A stretch of DNA of 50,000 nt from Prorocentrum cordatum (Eukaryota; Sar; Dinophyceae; Prorocentrales; Prorocentraceae). Where the stretch lies: the NCBI GenBank assembly GCA_963575745.1, contig CAUYUJ010017844.1:1-50000 (forward strand), read 5' to 3'. A program made the position numbers and the translations under genes. A model generated the notes under the pieces. The model was not told the origin of the DNA. It searched no databases and worked only from the letters and a program-made list of their open reading frames with translations. Below, piece by piece: positions 28,190 through 36,910 of the stretch; position 1 is the first letter of the stretch, and each line of letters starts with the position of its first letter.

Positions 28190-28513
28190 GGGGGAGCATT
28201 TTCCTACGTTTTCAATGTTCCCGCTTTTTCTGCCAACCAGAGTGGGAACAAAACGAAAGCCAAGAACAATGAAAAACGATTCGTGCGCGAGCAAAAGACG
28301 GACAGAAAACGGAGTGCCAAGACGGGAAGCAACGCATTCACAAAACTGTTCAAAAAGATCGACGACTTTGGGGAAGCTGAAACAATGTTGAGAACGCTTC
28401 GAAAATTCGAACGAAAAACAAAACAAACAAAACATAAACAACAAAAACATATTGGCACACCGCAAGCCAATTCTGGATTTGAAAACGGAAAGACAACTGT
28501 TGCCGAGCACTAG
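28190..28513 (+). CDS. Candidate Lys-rich terminal exon
   Basis: Product not recognised. A plus frame ending at TAG 28511-28513 reads NVPAFSANQSGNKTKAKNNE, then KRFVREQKTDRKRSAKTGSN, AFTKLFKKIDDFGEAETMLR and TLRKFERKTKQTKHKQQKHI, and ends TTVAEH. It is Lys-rich and probably helical. Third positions are A-rich, unlike the GC-rich candidates elsewhere, and the DNA itself is A-rich, so openness is partly compositional. The upstream limit is unclear because the frame continues into a G-run at about 28185. Confidence 0.3.
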   Translation, partial: GGAFSYVFNVPAFSANQSGNKTKAKNNEKRFVREQKTDRKRSAKTGSNAFTKLFKKIDDFGEAETMLRTLRKFERKTKQTKHKQQKHIGTPQANSGFENGKTTVAEH

Positions 28514-28597
28514 TCAAAACGGAGCTCAAACTGAAAGATAACGGCGGCTCGAACTTTCACATAACGAAACACAGCGGCGATCAAAACAGAAAAAAAA

Positions 28598-28843
28598 CTA
28601 CGATTTAAAAACGGCATACAAACGCCCCCAGCGTTTTCCAGAACATCTGAGCTCCCAAGATCCCCGCAAACCCCATTGTCCGCCTACATCACCTCCCACC
28701 TCAACGCAACTCCTCCGTCGCACCACCAGACGTGTTGTTAGAGTGGGCTGGGCGTCTCGCCTCCGACCTGCTGACAGTGTATCACCTCGAAGCTTGAAAG
28801 TTTTAACATTTACGCTGACTGAGCACAAGTCTTTTGCAAACAT
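28598..28843 (-). CDS. Small ATG-started ORF, unknown
   Basis: Product not recognised. An 81-codon minus frame starts at a true ATG (28841-28843) with MFAKDLCSVSVNVKTFKLRG, has VVRRRSCVEVGGDVGGQWGL and ends near RWGRLYAVFKS. Its first 15 codons overlap the degenerate repeat at 28795-29260. Protein-like but unsupported by any domain. Confidence 0.25.
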   Translation of the reverse strand: MFAKDLCSVSVNVKTFKLRGDTLSAGRRRDAQPTLTTRLVVRRRSCVEVGGDVGGQWGLRGSWELRCSGKRWGRLYAVFKS

Positions 28844-29260
28844 GGCCCCCTCGCCCTGGTGTCACACACACACTCGTTTGAAAAACCTGACAGATACACT
28901 GACGGAGAGCGGGTAATGTTCAAAATGGCGTTCTCCCCCTGGCGCCACGCACAGTCGTCTTAAAAGCTTACAACAGCTGACGGATGGAGGGCGGTTGGTT
29001 TTCACAATGAGCCTCAGGCATTCGCACGCCGCACATTCGTCATACAAGCTCGCAACGAGGACACGGACAGCTGGCGGTCTGTGTTCGCAAATGGGGCTCA
29101 CGCATGAGACGTCCAGGTAGGTTCTTATGATGGTACTTCACGAGATTCGAAATTCTGCAAAAGCTACACGGATGGAGGGCGGCTCGTTTTCAAAATGGGG
29201 CTCACGATTGATACTGCCTGAGAGTTTCCGACAAACACTGACATTGTGCAACGCTTGCGC
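28795..29260. repeat. Degenerate 82-105-bp tandem repeat, five units
   Basis: The phrase TTCAMAATGGNGCTC, or a variant, recurs at about 28834, 28920, 29002, 29085 and 29190. Each is preceded by a CTGACGGATGGAGGGCGG-like segment and followed by a CACGCAC-like segment. Strongly diverged, so an old array. Confidence 0.75.
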
Positions 29261-29262
29261 AG

Positions 29263-29499
29263 ATGGAGGAAATTGTCGAGACCGAGATATCGCTGGACAC
29301 CTCCTTGTACTGCACGGCCCCGAAATACCTCTTTGCATCTCCTGCAACTGGAAGGACGGAAGGTGGGCCAAAGCTGAAGGGGTCTCGCCTGAATGGAAGG
29401 CCAACGGGGCTTTCGTCTGACAGGATGGGGTCACTTCCCGCAGTGGACAGGCAGATGTTGTGGGAACTTATGAAGAGGGGACTTCGGATTACCTGACAG
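29263..29499 (+). CDS. Small ATG-started ORF, unknown
   Basis: Product not recognised. Seventy-eight codons start MEEIVETEISLDTSLYCTAP, include KLKGSRLNGRPTGLSSDRMG and end QMLWELMKRGLRIT. Composition is ordinary. The last 29 bases before the stop (TGTGGGAACTTATGAAGAGG and onward) recur at 32960-32989 in an unrelated context, so the end at least is a repeat. Confidence 0.22.
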
Positions 29500-29545
29500 C
29501 GAAGACTGGTAGGCTTCCAGTGGGCTCAAAAGAGAGCATCTTGAC

Positions 29546-30052
29546 TCCCCAGGGGGGTCTGGGCGGATGCCGGGGAGAATCCGAGAACTCCCCGGGACTC
29601 CCCAAGGGGGTCTGGGCGGGTGCTGGGTAGGATCCGGGGACTCCCCAGAACACCATTCCCAGGCCACATTTTGAATGCCCGGAGCCAACTGTAGGCCACT
29701 TCGTGTTCTTCGTCTTCCCAGAACACCATTCCCAGGCCACAGTTTGAATGCCCGGAGCCAACTGTAGGCCACTTCGTGTTCTTCGTCTTCCCAGAACACC
29801 ATTCCCAGACCACATTTTGAATGCTCGGAGCCACCTGTAGGCCACTTCGTGTTCTTCGTCTTCCCAGAACACAACAATTCCCAGACCACATTTTGAATGC
29901 CCGGTGCCAACTGTAGGCCACTTCGTGTTCTTGGTGTTCCCAGAACACCATTCCTGTAGTATTTTGATAGCCCAGAGCCAACTGTGGGCCACTTCGTGAT
30001 CGATCTTCGTGTTCCCAGAACACCAGTCCCGTGTCATATTTTGAATGCCCGA
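29546..30052. repeat. 56-bp pair followed by a 73-bp array
   Basis: Two units beginning ACTCCCCARGGGGGTCTGGG (29545, 29601) lead into about 5.5 units of 73 bp. The anchor GTAGGCCACTTCGTG lies at 29691, 29764, 29837, 29913 and 29984, with CCCAGAACACCATTCCCAG and CACATTTTGAATGCCCG in each. As 73 is not a multiple of three, one strand is read in all three phases and stays open. This explains a 585-codon minus frame (29526-31283). Confidence 0.93.
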
Positions 30053-31110
30053 GCTGAGGCAGGCTGAGGCCGAGGCAGGCTGAGGCCAAGGCAGGCTGAG
30101 GCTGAGGCTGAGGCACGCCGAGGCAGGCTGAGGCTGAGGCTGAGGCAGGCTGAGGCTGAGGCTGGGCAGGCTGAGGCCGAGGCAGGCTGAGGCCGAGGCA
30201 GGCTGAGGCTGAGGCTGAGGCACGCCGAGGCAGGCTGAGGCTGAGGCTGAGGCAGGCTGAGGCTGAGGCTGAGGCAGGCTGATGCTGAGGCAGGCTGAGG
30301 CTGAGGCTGAGGCTGATGCAGGCTGAGGCTAAGGCAGGCTGAGGCTGAGGCCGAGGCTGAAGGCAGACTGAGGCTGAGGCTGAAGCAGACTGAGGCTGAG
30401 GCTGAGGCAGGCTGAGGCTGAAGCAGGCTGATGCTGAGGCAGGCTGAGGCTGAGGCTGAGGCTGATGCAGGCTGAGGCTGAGGCAGGCTGAGGCTGAGGC
30501 CGAGGCTGAAGGCAGACTGATGCTGAGGCTGAAGCAGGCTGAGGCTGAGGCTGAGGCAGGCTGAGGCTGAGGCATGCTGAGGCTGAGGCTGTAGAGACAG
30601 GCTCGGCTGAATGCTGGAGTATGTTGCAAGGCTTGAGACAAAAACAGGTGGGGGGGGGGACCCCCCCCCCCCCCCTGAGGCCGAGGCTGAGGCAGGCTGA
30701 GGCTGAGGCTGAGGCTGAGGCAGGCTGATGCTGAGGCAGGCTGAGGCTGAGGCTGAGGCTGAGGCAGGCTGAGGCTGAGGCAGGCTGGGGCTGAGGCTGA
30801 CGCAAGCTGAGGCCGAGGCAGGCTGAGGCTGAGGCTGAGGCAGGCTGAGGCTGAGGCTGAGGCACGCTGAGGCTGAGGCCGGCTGAGGCTGAGGCTGAGG
30901 CCGAGGCATGCTGAGGCTGAGGTCGAGGCAAGCCGAGGCAGGCTGAGGCTGAGGCTGAGGCTGATGCTGAGGCAGGCTGAGGCTGAGGCTGAGGCTGAGG
31001 CTGAGGCAGGCTGAGGCTGAGGCTGAGGCAGGCTGAGGCCTGAGGCCGAGGCAGGCCTCAGGACCTGAGGCCTGAGGCCAAGCGAGGCATGCTGAGGCTT
31101 TGGGCTGAAA
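30053..31110. repeat. GAGGCT hexamer array with 149-bp internal duplication
   Basis: Over 1 kb of GAGGCT units with regular GAGGCAGGCT variants. A segment around CCGAGGCTGAAGGCAGACTG occurs at 30351 and 30500, showing block duplication. It is interrupted at 30590-30676 by non-repeat sequence ending in a G-run, A and C-run. On the minus strand it reads as Ser-Leu, Gln-Pro or Ala-Ser runs. Confidence 0.97.
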
Positions 31111-31134
31111 CTGAGGCAGCTGAGGCATCCGTAA

Positions 31135-31215
31135 ATGAATCCTTGAAATCCTAAAATCCTAGCAATCCTTCGGGAATCGGTAGGCATCCTTTGGAATCCG
31201 TAGGCATAACCGAAT
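31135..31215. repeat. Degenerate AATCCTTNGG decamers
   Basis: Words AATCCTTGA, AATCCTAGC, AATCCTTCGG and GGCATCCTTTGGAATCCGTA. A worn relative of the strict array at 32620-32810. Confidence 0.65.
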
Positions 31216-31342
31216 ACTTCGAGAATAAACACTAGGGGATAATACAGTTCGGGGTTCAGGGGGAGATAATCAAAGTAGCCCACCAGACCTCAGCATAATC
31301 TCGAAGTAAGAGATGATCAAGAGGAGACCAAGCCGAGCACGT

Positions 31343-31610
31343 TTTGAGACATCCTTGGCGTTTAGTCTTCATAGAAATATCCTCAACAATGGCTTATCTC
31401 GCTGGAGACATCCTCGACAAATCCCTTGTTTCGCTTGAGACATCCACAAACTATTGCTTATTTCGCTTGAGACATCGTCAAACGATTGCTTATTTCGCTT
31501 AAGAAACGTATCGTTTCGCTTGAGACATCCTTCAGTATATGCTTTGTTTCGCTTGAGACATCCTCGAGTATTTGCTTGTTTCGCTTGAGACATCCTCGGA
31601 ATAGCTCATC
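31343..31610. repeat. 32-33-bp array with reverse GGATGTCTCAAGCG core
   Basis: CGCTTGAGACATCC (reverse of GGATGTCTCAAGCG) recurs at about 31401, 31432, 31464, 31517, 31550 and 31582, with a variant at 31497. Each is preceded by TTGTTT or CTTATTT. One more core is at 31343 and another alone at 32409. The core is shared with the 153-bp family but the rest of the unit is not. Confidence 0.9.
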
Positions 31611-31940
31611 CGCCTCGGTGTCCCCGGGTAATCAACCGCGGCGATAATAAAGTTCAGGCGGGCGGAGGAATGGAGAAAGCGATATACAAAAACAAAAATA
31701 AAAAGAAGCAAAAATAAATGAAAAAGAAAAAGGAAACAAACAAAAACAAAAAGAAAAGAAACCAGAGGAGGAGGAGAAAGAGAAGGAAAAATCTCAAGTT
31801 CAAATGTATTAGATTTTATTTACAAGCGCTTTATGACAATTAAAATGTTTAAGTGCTCGTGTAGGGTAGCTCATGTGCTTCATTTTCCATGGATAATCAA
31901 ACCCAGTGATAAAAAAAAAGTTCAGAGGGGGGGGGGCATG

Positions 31941-31980
<40 letters not shown>

Positions 31981-32250
31981 AAGAGAGATACATCATAAAG
32001 AAAAAGGAAGGAAGGACTTAAAGAGAGAAGATACATTTAAAAAGAAAAGTAGAATGATAAATGAAAAGGATAAAGAGAAGAGGAAAGGAGGATAAAACAA
32101 AAAAAACTCAAGATTCAACTGTATTAAATTCTATGTACAAGCACTTTATGAACATTAAAAGTTTTAAGTGCTCGTGTAGGGTAGCTCACGTGCCTCGTTT
32201 TCCCTGGATAATCAACCCCAGCGGTAAACAAGTTCAGGGCGCCAGGGGGA
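31600..32250. repeat. 315-bp dispersed/tandem repeat with purine tail
   Basis: GTGCTCGTGTAGGGTAGCTC at 31853 and 32168 (315 apart), then TGGATAATCAAMCCCAGYG, a short A-rich part and AAGTTCAG. A 5'-truncated third copy is at 31606-31660, and a weak fourth (CCCGTGATAATGAAGTTCGG) at 32497. Full copies are followed by A/G-rich (GAGA)n or AAAAGAAA tracts. Confidence 0.85.
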
Positions 32251-32254
32251 GGAG

Positions 32255-32400
32255 GAGGAGAAAGAGATAGAGAGACAGAGAGAGAGAGAGAGACAGAGAG
32301 GCCAGGAAGGAGAAAGAGATAGAGAGACAGAGAGAGAGAGAAAGAGAGACAGAGAAAGAAAGAAAGAGAGACAGAAATAACTACAAAGAGACAGAAGGAC
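32255..32400. repeat. (GAGA/GACA)n purine tract
   Basis: GAGAGACAGAGAGAGAG repeats, twice interrupted by a duplicated GGAGAAAGAGATAGAGAGAC phrase (32257, 32307). Confidence 0.93.
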
Positions 32401-32619
32401 ATTGGTTTCGCTTGAGACATCCTGAAACAACGTGTTCGCTTCGCTTGATGTTGTTATCTCAACATAAGAAGGAAGTAACTTCGATGGCGAACGTTTCCCG
32501 TGATAATGAAGTTCGGCCTCCGCGCCCCCGCGCCCCCGACCAAACTCTTATTGGTCGACGATAAAAAAACTCGAACGACTTTAAGGGGGGGTACTTTATT
32601 ATCATCGGCATGCGAATGT

Positions 32620-32810
32620 TAAGCATCCTCAGGAATCCTTAGGAATCCTTAGGATTCCCTAGGCATCCTTAGGAATCCCTAGGTATCCCTAGGAATCAGG
32701 ATTCCTAAGGATTCCTAAGGTTTCCTAAGGATTCCTATGGATTCCTAAGGATGCCTATGGATGCCTTAGGAATCCCTAGGGATCCTTAGGATTCCATTGG
32801 ATCCTAAGGC
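32620..32810. repeat. Decamer array that inverts at its centre
   Basis: The left half is units of AGGAATCCTT/AGGAATCCCT (32629-32697); the right half is its complement, AGGATTCCTA (32698-32760), before a mixed end. The two halves could pair over about 60 bases with few mismatches, so a hairpin or cruciform is possible. Confidence 0.93.
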
Positions 32811-32814
32811 GGTT

Positions 32815-33030
32815 GTCACTGCGACTGTCATTGCGAATGCGACTGCGACTGCGAGAACAACATAATTCTACAACTGGATTATCACCTGAATCGTAAGGGG
32901 AATGCTTCCAGATATGCTTATACACATCGCTGTTAGGTTGCTTTGCCGGGATAATTCTGTGGGAGCTTATTAAGAGGGGACTTCGGACGAGAGGTTGGTT
33001 GGCAACATTGTTGATGCAACTTGGGTTTAC
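32815..33030. other. Spacer with GCGACTGY words and a 29-bp repeat
   Basis: CTGCGACTGTCATTGCGAAT and GCGACTGCGACTGCGA at 32817-32855, then at 32960-32989 the phrase TGTGGGAGCTTATTAAGAGG and GGACTTCGGA, matching 29459-29487. No gene seen. Confidence 0.6.
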
Positions 33031-33034
33031 TCTG

Positions 33035-33100
33035 GTTCTCCTCCTCCTCCTCCTCCTCCTCCTCCTCCTGCTCCTCCTCCTCCTCCTCGTCCGTGTCTCC
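33035..33100. repeat. (CTC)n tract
   Basis: CTC triplets. On the minus strand one frame reads GDTDEEEEEQ and a Glu run followed by NQSKPKLHQQCCQPTS, one of several places where such a tract falls in an acidic frame. Confidence 0.93.
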
Positions 33101-33129
33101 ACAGAGGGGCAACGATAGGGGAGACTGGC

Positions 33130-33519
33130 TCAGCGGGAGGGGGCATCGATCTGGAATTGGCGATACATGACCGATGGATCGACGATAGTCCCCCGATCAC
33201 TCTTCCGCACGCTCATGGGCGGGGTGGGCGATCGGGCCCTCGTCAGAGATAAGTGCGCGATTCGGGGTCGATACGTCTCCCCCCATGCGCCGATCTCCCG
33301 CCAAACGCTGCCCCTGATGCCTCCGACCTTCGGGGGGGGGCCCCTGCGACTGCACTCGGTCGGCGCCTTGGCATCCAGCTCGCCCTCCTCGTCGGGCTCG
33401 CCGTCCTCGCCCTCCTCGTCCTCCTCCTCGTCCTCGTCGCCGCTGTCGGCGGCGTTGGCGAGCGCGGGCCATGTTCCCTTTGGCAGGGGGGGGGCGCTAC
33501 AGGGGCTCCTCATCATCAT
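33130..33519 (-). CDS. Strong exon candidate, acidic protein
   Basis: Product not recognised. Between a possible acceptor (CTGTAG|CGCC, upper edge about 33496) and a possible donor (AAG|GTCGGAG, lower edge about 33328), the minus strand reads PLPKGTWPALANAADSGDED, EEEDEEGEDGEPDEEGELDA and KAPTECSRRGPPPK. Close to 95 percent of codons end in G/C and the reading is uninterrupted. The frame continues to 33130, but that part (33140-33300) belongs to interspersed repeat C. It would encode an acidic, probably disordered segment. This is the clearest single exon-like signal in the middle of the window. Confidence 0.48.
   Translation of the reverse strand: MMMRSPCSAPPLPKGTWPALANAADSGDEDEEEDEEGEDGEPDEEGELDAKAPTECSRRGPPPKVGGIRGSVWREIGAWGETYRPRIAHLSLTRARSPTPPMSVRKSDRGTIVDPSVMYRQFQIDAPSR
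33140..33300. repeat. Interspersed repeat C, copy 1
   Basis: CATCGATCTGGAATTGGCGA, CGACGATAGTCCCCCGAT, GGGCGGGGTGGGCGATCGGG and CGCGATTCGGGGTCG match 36630-36790 in the same order with moderate divergence. Confidence 0.8.
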
Positions 33520-33575
33520 CCAAAGATCCCATGAGGGGCATGGGGAAAAGGACGAACGAACGCACTGATAGTTGT

Positions 33576-33945
33576 CCCGATGGTCAGCCTGGTGGTTGTC
33601 CCCATGGTTGTCCCGATGGTTGTCCCGATGGTTGTCCCGATGGTTGTCCCGATGGTTGTCCGAGGTTGACAGATCGCTGTCCGATGGTTGCTCGGATGTT
33701 TGACATGATGGTTATCCAGATGGATGTCCTGGTGGATGTCCCCATGGTTGTCCTGATAATTGTCCCGACGGTTGTCGCAGTGGGTGTCCCGGAGGTTGTT
33801 CCGATTATGTTCCGATGGTTGTCTCGATGATTGTCCCGATGGTTGGCCCGATAGTTGGCCCGATGGTTATCCTGAAGGTTGTCCTGATGATTGACCCGAT
33901 GGTTGTCAGGATTGTTGTCCCGACGATTATACCGATGGTTGTCCC
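33576..33945. repeat. 12-bp array GATGGTTGTCCC
   Basis: About 30 units, near-perfect at 33597-33660 and increasingly varied to the right. Frames in it give Cys-Pro-Asp-Gly or Val-Val-Pro repeats. Confidence 0.95.
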
Positions 33946-34099
33946 TATGCTTTATGGTGCTCCTTCTGTTTGTATTTCCTGTCTCAGGCTTGTCCTGTTG
34001 TTTACGAGTGCTGATCGTTCAGCAGCAAGCCCCGCCCCCAGACCTCCTCATCACCTACAGGGTGGTCTTGTCACCTATATGAGCTGCCTTTGGAACTGC

Positions 34100-34480
34100 C
34101 CCCTGCACACGGATCCTCAACGCTCTCCTTCCACTGTCTTTGCTCCAAGGTTTGCACAGCAAGTGGTCCACCAAAAAACGCCAGACACACAACCGCTGCT
34201 TTCGCGTGAATGCCTTTATGGCTTTACTACCAGAGTGGGCGTGAAGAAATGTGAAGAAGACCAGTGTTCACCATTTCTCGAGGGAAAGAGATCGATGAAC
34301 ATGACCCAGACTGGATGCGGAAACGTCGGTGTCGGTATTAGCCATCGTCCATCTTTGACATTGTCGATTCGTGGACCATCCTCGCAAATCGTATACGGCC
34401 AGCATGAACCATAACCAAGATTTGCGCCGACATGATCCAGGGACATCTTGGTCATGGTCATCGCATAACATGCCTGGAAA
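34100..34480 (-). CDS. Non-repetitive region, weak coding candidate
   Basis: Product not recognised. This is one of few stretches here without repeats. On the minus strand (stop at 34216) it reads MTMTKMSLDHVGANLGYGSC, WPYTICEDGPRIDNVKDGRW and LIPTPTFPHPVWVMFIDLFP, which is protein-like with mixed third positions. The plus strand offers SRECLYGFTTRVGVKKCEED. Neither has a domain that I recognise, and the strand cannot be decided. Confidence 0.27.
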
Positions 34481-34539
34481 GCCGATCCTAGGTGATCCCC
34501 CTCCCCCTGGATCTGGACCCCTCCACGCGAGGTGTCAGA

Positions 34540-35165
34540 GGGTCCCCCGGGTGGCTTCAAGAGGTCCCCAGAAGGCCCAAGATAGCCTCCAAGGTCGCTC
34601 AAGATATCCCACGATGATTCAAAAAAGCGTCCAACATGTCTCCAAGAGCCCGCAAGATCGCTCCAGGACGGCCCCAAGTGCCCTCCGAGCCTCCGAACAA
34701 GGCCCCCAGGAAACCAAAATCATTCAAACCCACTCCGTTTTTTCAAAGTTGGTTGCCTGCTCGCCTAATCCCTTCCGATGGGCCCTCGAAGCCTCAAGGT
34801 AGCTCCACGATGTCCCACGATGGTCAGAAAAGGGGCCCAGGAGGACCCCAAGACGGCCTCAAATCAAGAGCGGTCAAGACCGCCCCAAGACCGGCTGCAG
34901 AAAACTCCCATAAGCGATGTTCCGGGCCCCGACGAGGGGGACCGAAATCGGCGCCCCCCTTTTCCTTTTTGATCGATGGCATCCAAGATGGCCCCAAGAA
35001 GCCCCAAAGGTCTCCAAGAGGACCCCAAGAGAGCTCACTGAGCAGCCCAAGAATGCCCCAAGAGAGCCCCCAAGAGAGCTCCCAAGAGCGCCCAAGAGGC
35101 TTCCAAGATGGCCCCAGGAAAGCCCCACGATGGCCCCGAGATGCCTACGAGACGCTCCCGGAGCG
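34540..35165. repeat. Decamer array, CCAAGAKGGCC orientation
   Basis: Units such as CCCCAAGACGG, CCCAAGAGAGC and CTCCAAGATGG, with a linker at 34715-34770 (AACCAAAATCATTCAAACCC) that is not decamer-like. Confidence 0.9.
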
Positions 35166-35194
35166 AAGGATCGTGAAAGTCTTCGTATTGATTC

Positions 35195-35262
35195 AGATCG
35201 TCGTCGTTGTCGTCGTCGTGGTCGTCGTCATGGTCGTCGTCGTCGTCGTCGTCCCCCCCTCC
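35195..35262. repeat. (GTC)n tract
   Basis: GTCGTC units with occasional GTT and ATG. Confidence 0.95.
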
Positions 35263-35274
35263 TTGTTCGGCTGG

Positions 35275-35610
35275 ATGCTGCTACATGTTCGTGATCAAGA
35301 CAACTTGCCTGGGCAGCGTTACCGCAACTGCCCCGGGTTTACCATGTAGGCCGTTGAAGGGGGCAACCGCTTCCCGCGGCTGCCTGGGTTCAGTGGTTGC
35401 CTGACGTCGCCCCCTGTTTGCTAGATGGGTATTGTTGGCGTTCGCGCGCCCAAAACAACGCGCGCGCGGCGAGCAACGGCAGGCAACTACTCTATCAAGG
35501 CGGCCCAGGTTACGCACGAGGCATGATATGCAACGATATGCAACCACTCAACCAGGACGCTACACATCCCTGATCAGGACAACTCGCCTGGTGCCTGTTG
35601 TCGAATGGGC
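35275..35610. other. Mixed spacer with short internal repeats
   Basis: GATCAAGACAACTTGCCTGG (35292) resembles GATCAGGACAACTCGCCTGG (35571). CGCGCGCC and GCGCGCGCGG (35446-35470) form an inverted pair. No gene seen. Confidence 0.5.
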
Positions 35611-35640
35611 TGGGCGGGATACTTTTTGATTGCGAGTGAC
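35611..35640. repeat. GGGGATAC-T element, copy 1
   Basis: TGGGCGGGATACTTTTTGAT. The upstream phrase CAACTCGCCTGG and GGGCTGG is shared with copy 4 at 39469. Confidence 0.75.
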
Positions 35641-35873
35641 GCGGAATCAGCCGCGCACCGTCAAGAAAGGTCGATCGAAGTGCTAAGCCGCGCAAGTGCA
35701 AAGCAGCGGAAAAAAAAAGGGACGGGCCACTACGCAGACAGCGCAAGAGGAACGAAAACAGAACGAAGCGAAAGAGAGAGAGAGAGAGAGACACAAGACC
35801 GAGGAGGAAGAATACAAGACAGAAAGACAGAATGCAAGCCGCAACTCGATCTCAGACCAAGTAGTGGACGACC

Positions 35874-35918
35874 GCCCCTTGTCGAACCACCCCTTGTCGA
35901 ACCACCCCTTGTCGAACC
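35874..35918. repeat. 15-bp direct repeats CCCCTTGTCGAACCA
   Basis: Three copies in tandem, directly before copy 2 of the GGGGATAC-T element. Confidence 0.92.
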
Positions 35919-35920
35919 GC

Positions 35921-36230
35921 CATGGCGGGGATACTTTTTTTATCTGCGGCCCCAAGGAAGAGTCCTGAGGGCGGGTCAATCGGGCTGACTGGGGCACAGA
36001 GCCAGATAATTTGCGAACCCAGCTGTCACTGTCGACAGCCGACCGCATATGCAAGCATGCCGAGCAATTCAAGGAGAGCCGACGACGGACAGCGGGGCGT
36101 CGCACGGTGGCGCCAGCACCCGACAGACCGGACGGCGAAGGGCAAGGCGACGGGGGGGGAAAAAGGGGGGGGAGGGAGAGGGACAAGGGAAAAAAGAGCC
36201 TCACTCACGGAGCACCACGTGCTCGAGGGC
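35921..36230. repeat. GGGGATAC-T element, copy 2 (long)
   Basis: CATGGCGGGGATACTTTTTT, then GCGGCCCCAAGGAAGAGTCC and GGGCACAGAGCCAGATAATT. It can be followed into GTCGCACGGTGGCGCCAGC and GCCTCACTCAC, all in the same order as copy 6 (40001-40435). Confidence 0.8.
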
Positions 36231-36339
36231 AGGTCGAAACTGAACCAGGCGACGGTAGACTTGGCGTGAGTCCCGAGTGGAAACTTCCATGCGTCCATGG
36301 ACGGGGGGGACGTCGCGTGGGAACCACGTCGCTACCCAC

Positions 36340-36390
36340 CAGCGTTCAGAGGCCCCGCCTATGGTGGGGATACGCGAAGCGTCCAGAATT
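36340..36390. repeat. GGGGATAC element, copy 3 (short)
   Basis: ATGGTGGGGATACGCGAAGC then GTCCAGAATTT, matching ACTGGTGGGGATGCGCGATG and CGTCGGGAATTTT at 41748-41780. Confidence 0.75.
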
Positions 36391-36620
36391 TCTCAGAGAG
36401 GACCCCACGATCGCCTTACAGGCCTGGAGAACCGACCCTGGGCGGCATGCTCGTACTTCAATACCTGAAGCGTTCCGACAGGCCCCGCCGACCACGGAAG
36501 GGCTGACACCTGTGAGGCAGTGCTGGCCAGCTTCAAGCACCCGGCCCTGACTGGACTGTCTGGTACCCAGGACCACGTGCGAGGGGGAACATTAGGGCGG
36601 GGGACCGGATCAAGGGGGGG
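36390..36620 (+). other. Spacer; weak open frame
   Basis: The plus frame from 36011 stays open to 36550 and reads KRPEFLREDPTIALQAWRTD and RTSIPEAFRQAPPTTEGLTP here, which is protein-like. It starts inside element copy 2, so I do not call it a gene. Confidence 0.25.
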
Positions 36621-36790
36621 GACATCGACAGGGAATCGGCAATACATCGACGATAGATCGGCGATAGGCCCCCGATAGCTAGTCCGCAAGTTCCAGGGCG
36701 GGGTGAGCCCTCGGGCCCCTATCGGGGATGAATGGGCGATTGGGGGTCGTCAGCCTATTCCCCCCGAACGTTGCCTCTGAACGTGGCCCG
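36620..36790. repeat. Interspersed repeat C, copy 2
   Basis: GACATCGACAGGGAATCGGC, CGACGATAGATCGGCGATAG, CCCCCGATAGCTAGTCCGCA, GGGCGGGGTGAGCCC and GGCGATTGGGGGTCGTC. Counterpart of 33140-33300. Confidence 0.8.
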
Positions 36791-36910
36791 CGCCAGAATG
36801 TTTCCGCTTGAGGTGCAGATTTGGGGCGCGTGAAATTGCTAGTCGTGTAGCGCACGGCGGGACGCCAAGCATTCAAAGAGCAAAATCGGGCTTCAGACTT
36901 GAGTTTGACC

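Noticed and set aside
29526-31283. 585-codon minus-strand open frame, the longest in the window
   Set aside because: It reads the 73-bp array and GAGGCT hexamers as Ser-Leu, Gln-Pro and Ala-Ser runs. The openness follows from a stop-free repeat unit.
31343-31610. CRISPR array, because of regular 32-33-base spacing
   Set aside because: The spacers are themselves similar to each other, the context is eukaryotic and no cas-like gene is near. It is a simple tandem repeat.
33815-34414. 199-codon plus frame from the GATGGTTGTCCC array into unique DNA
   Set aside because: The first half is only the 12-mer read as Val, Pro, Met and Ile. The unique second half is discussed as an undecided region.
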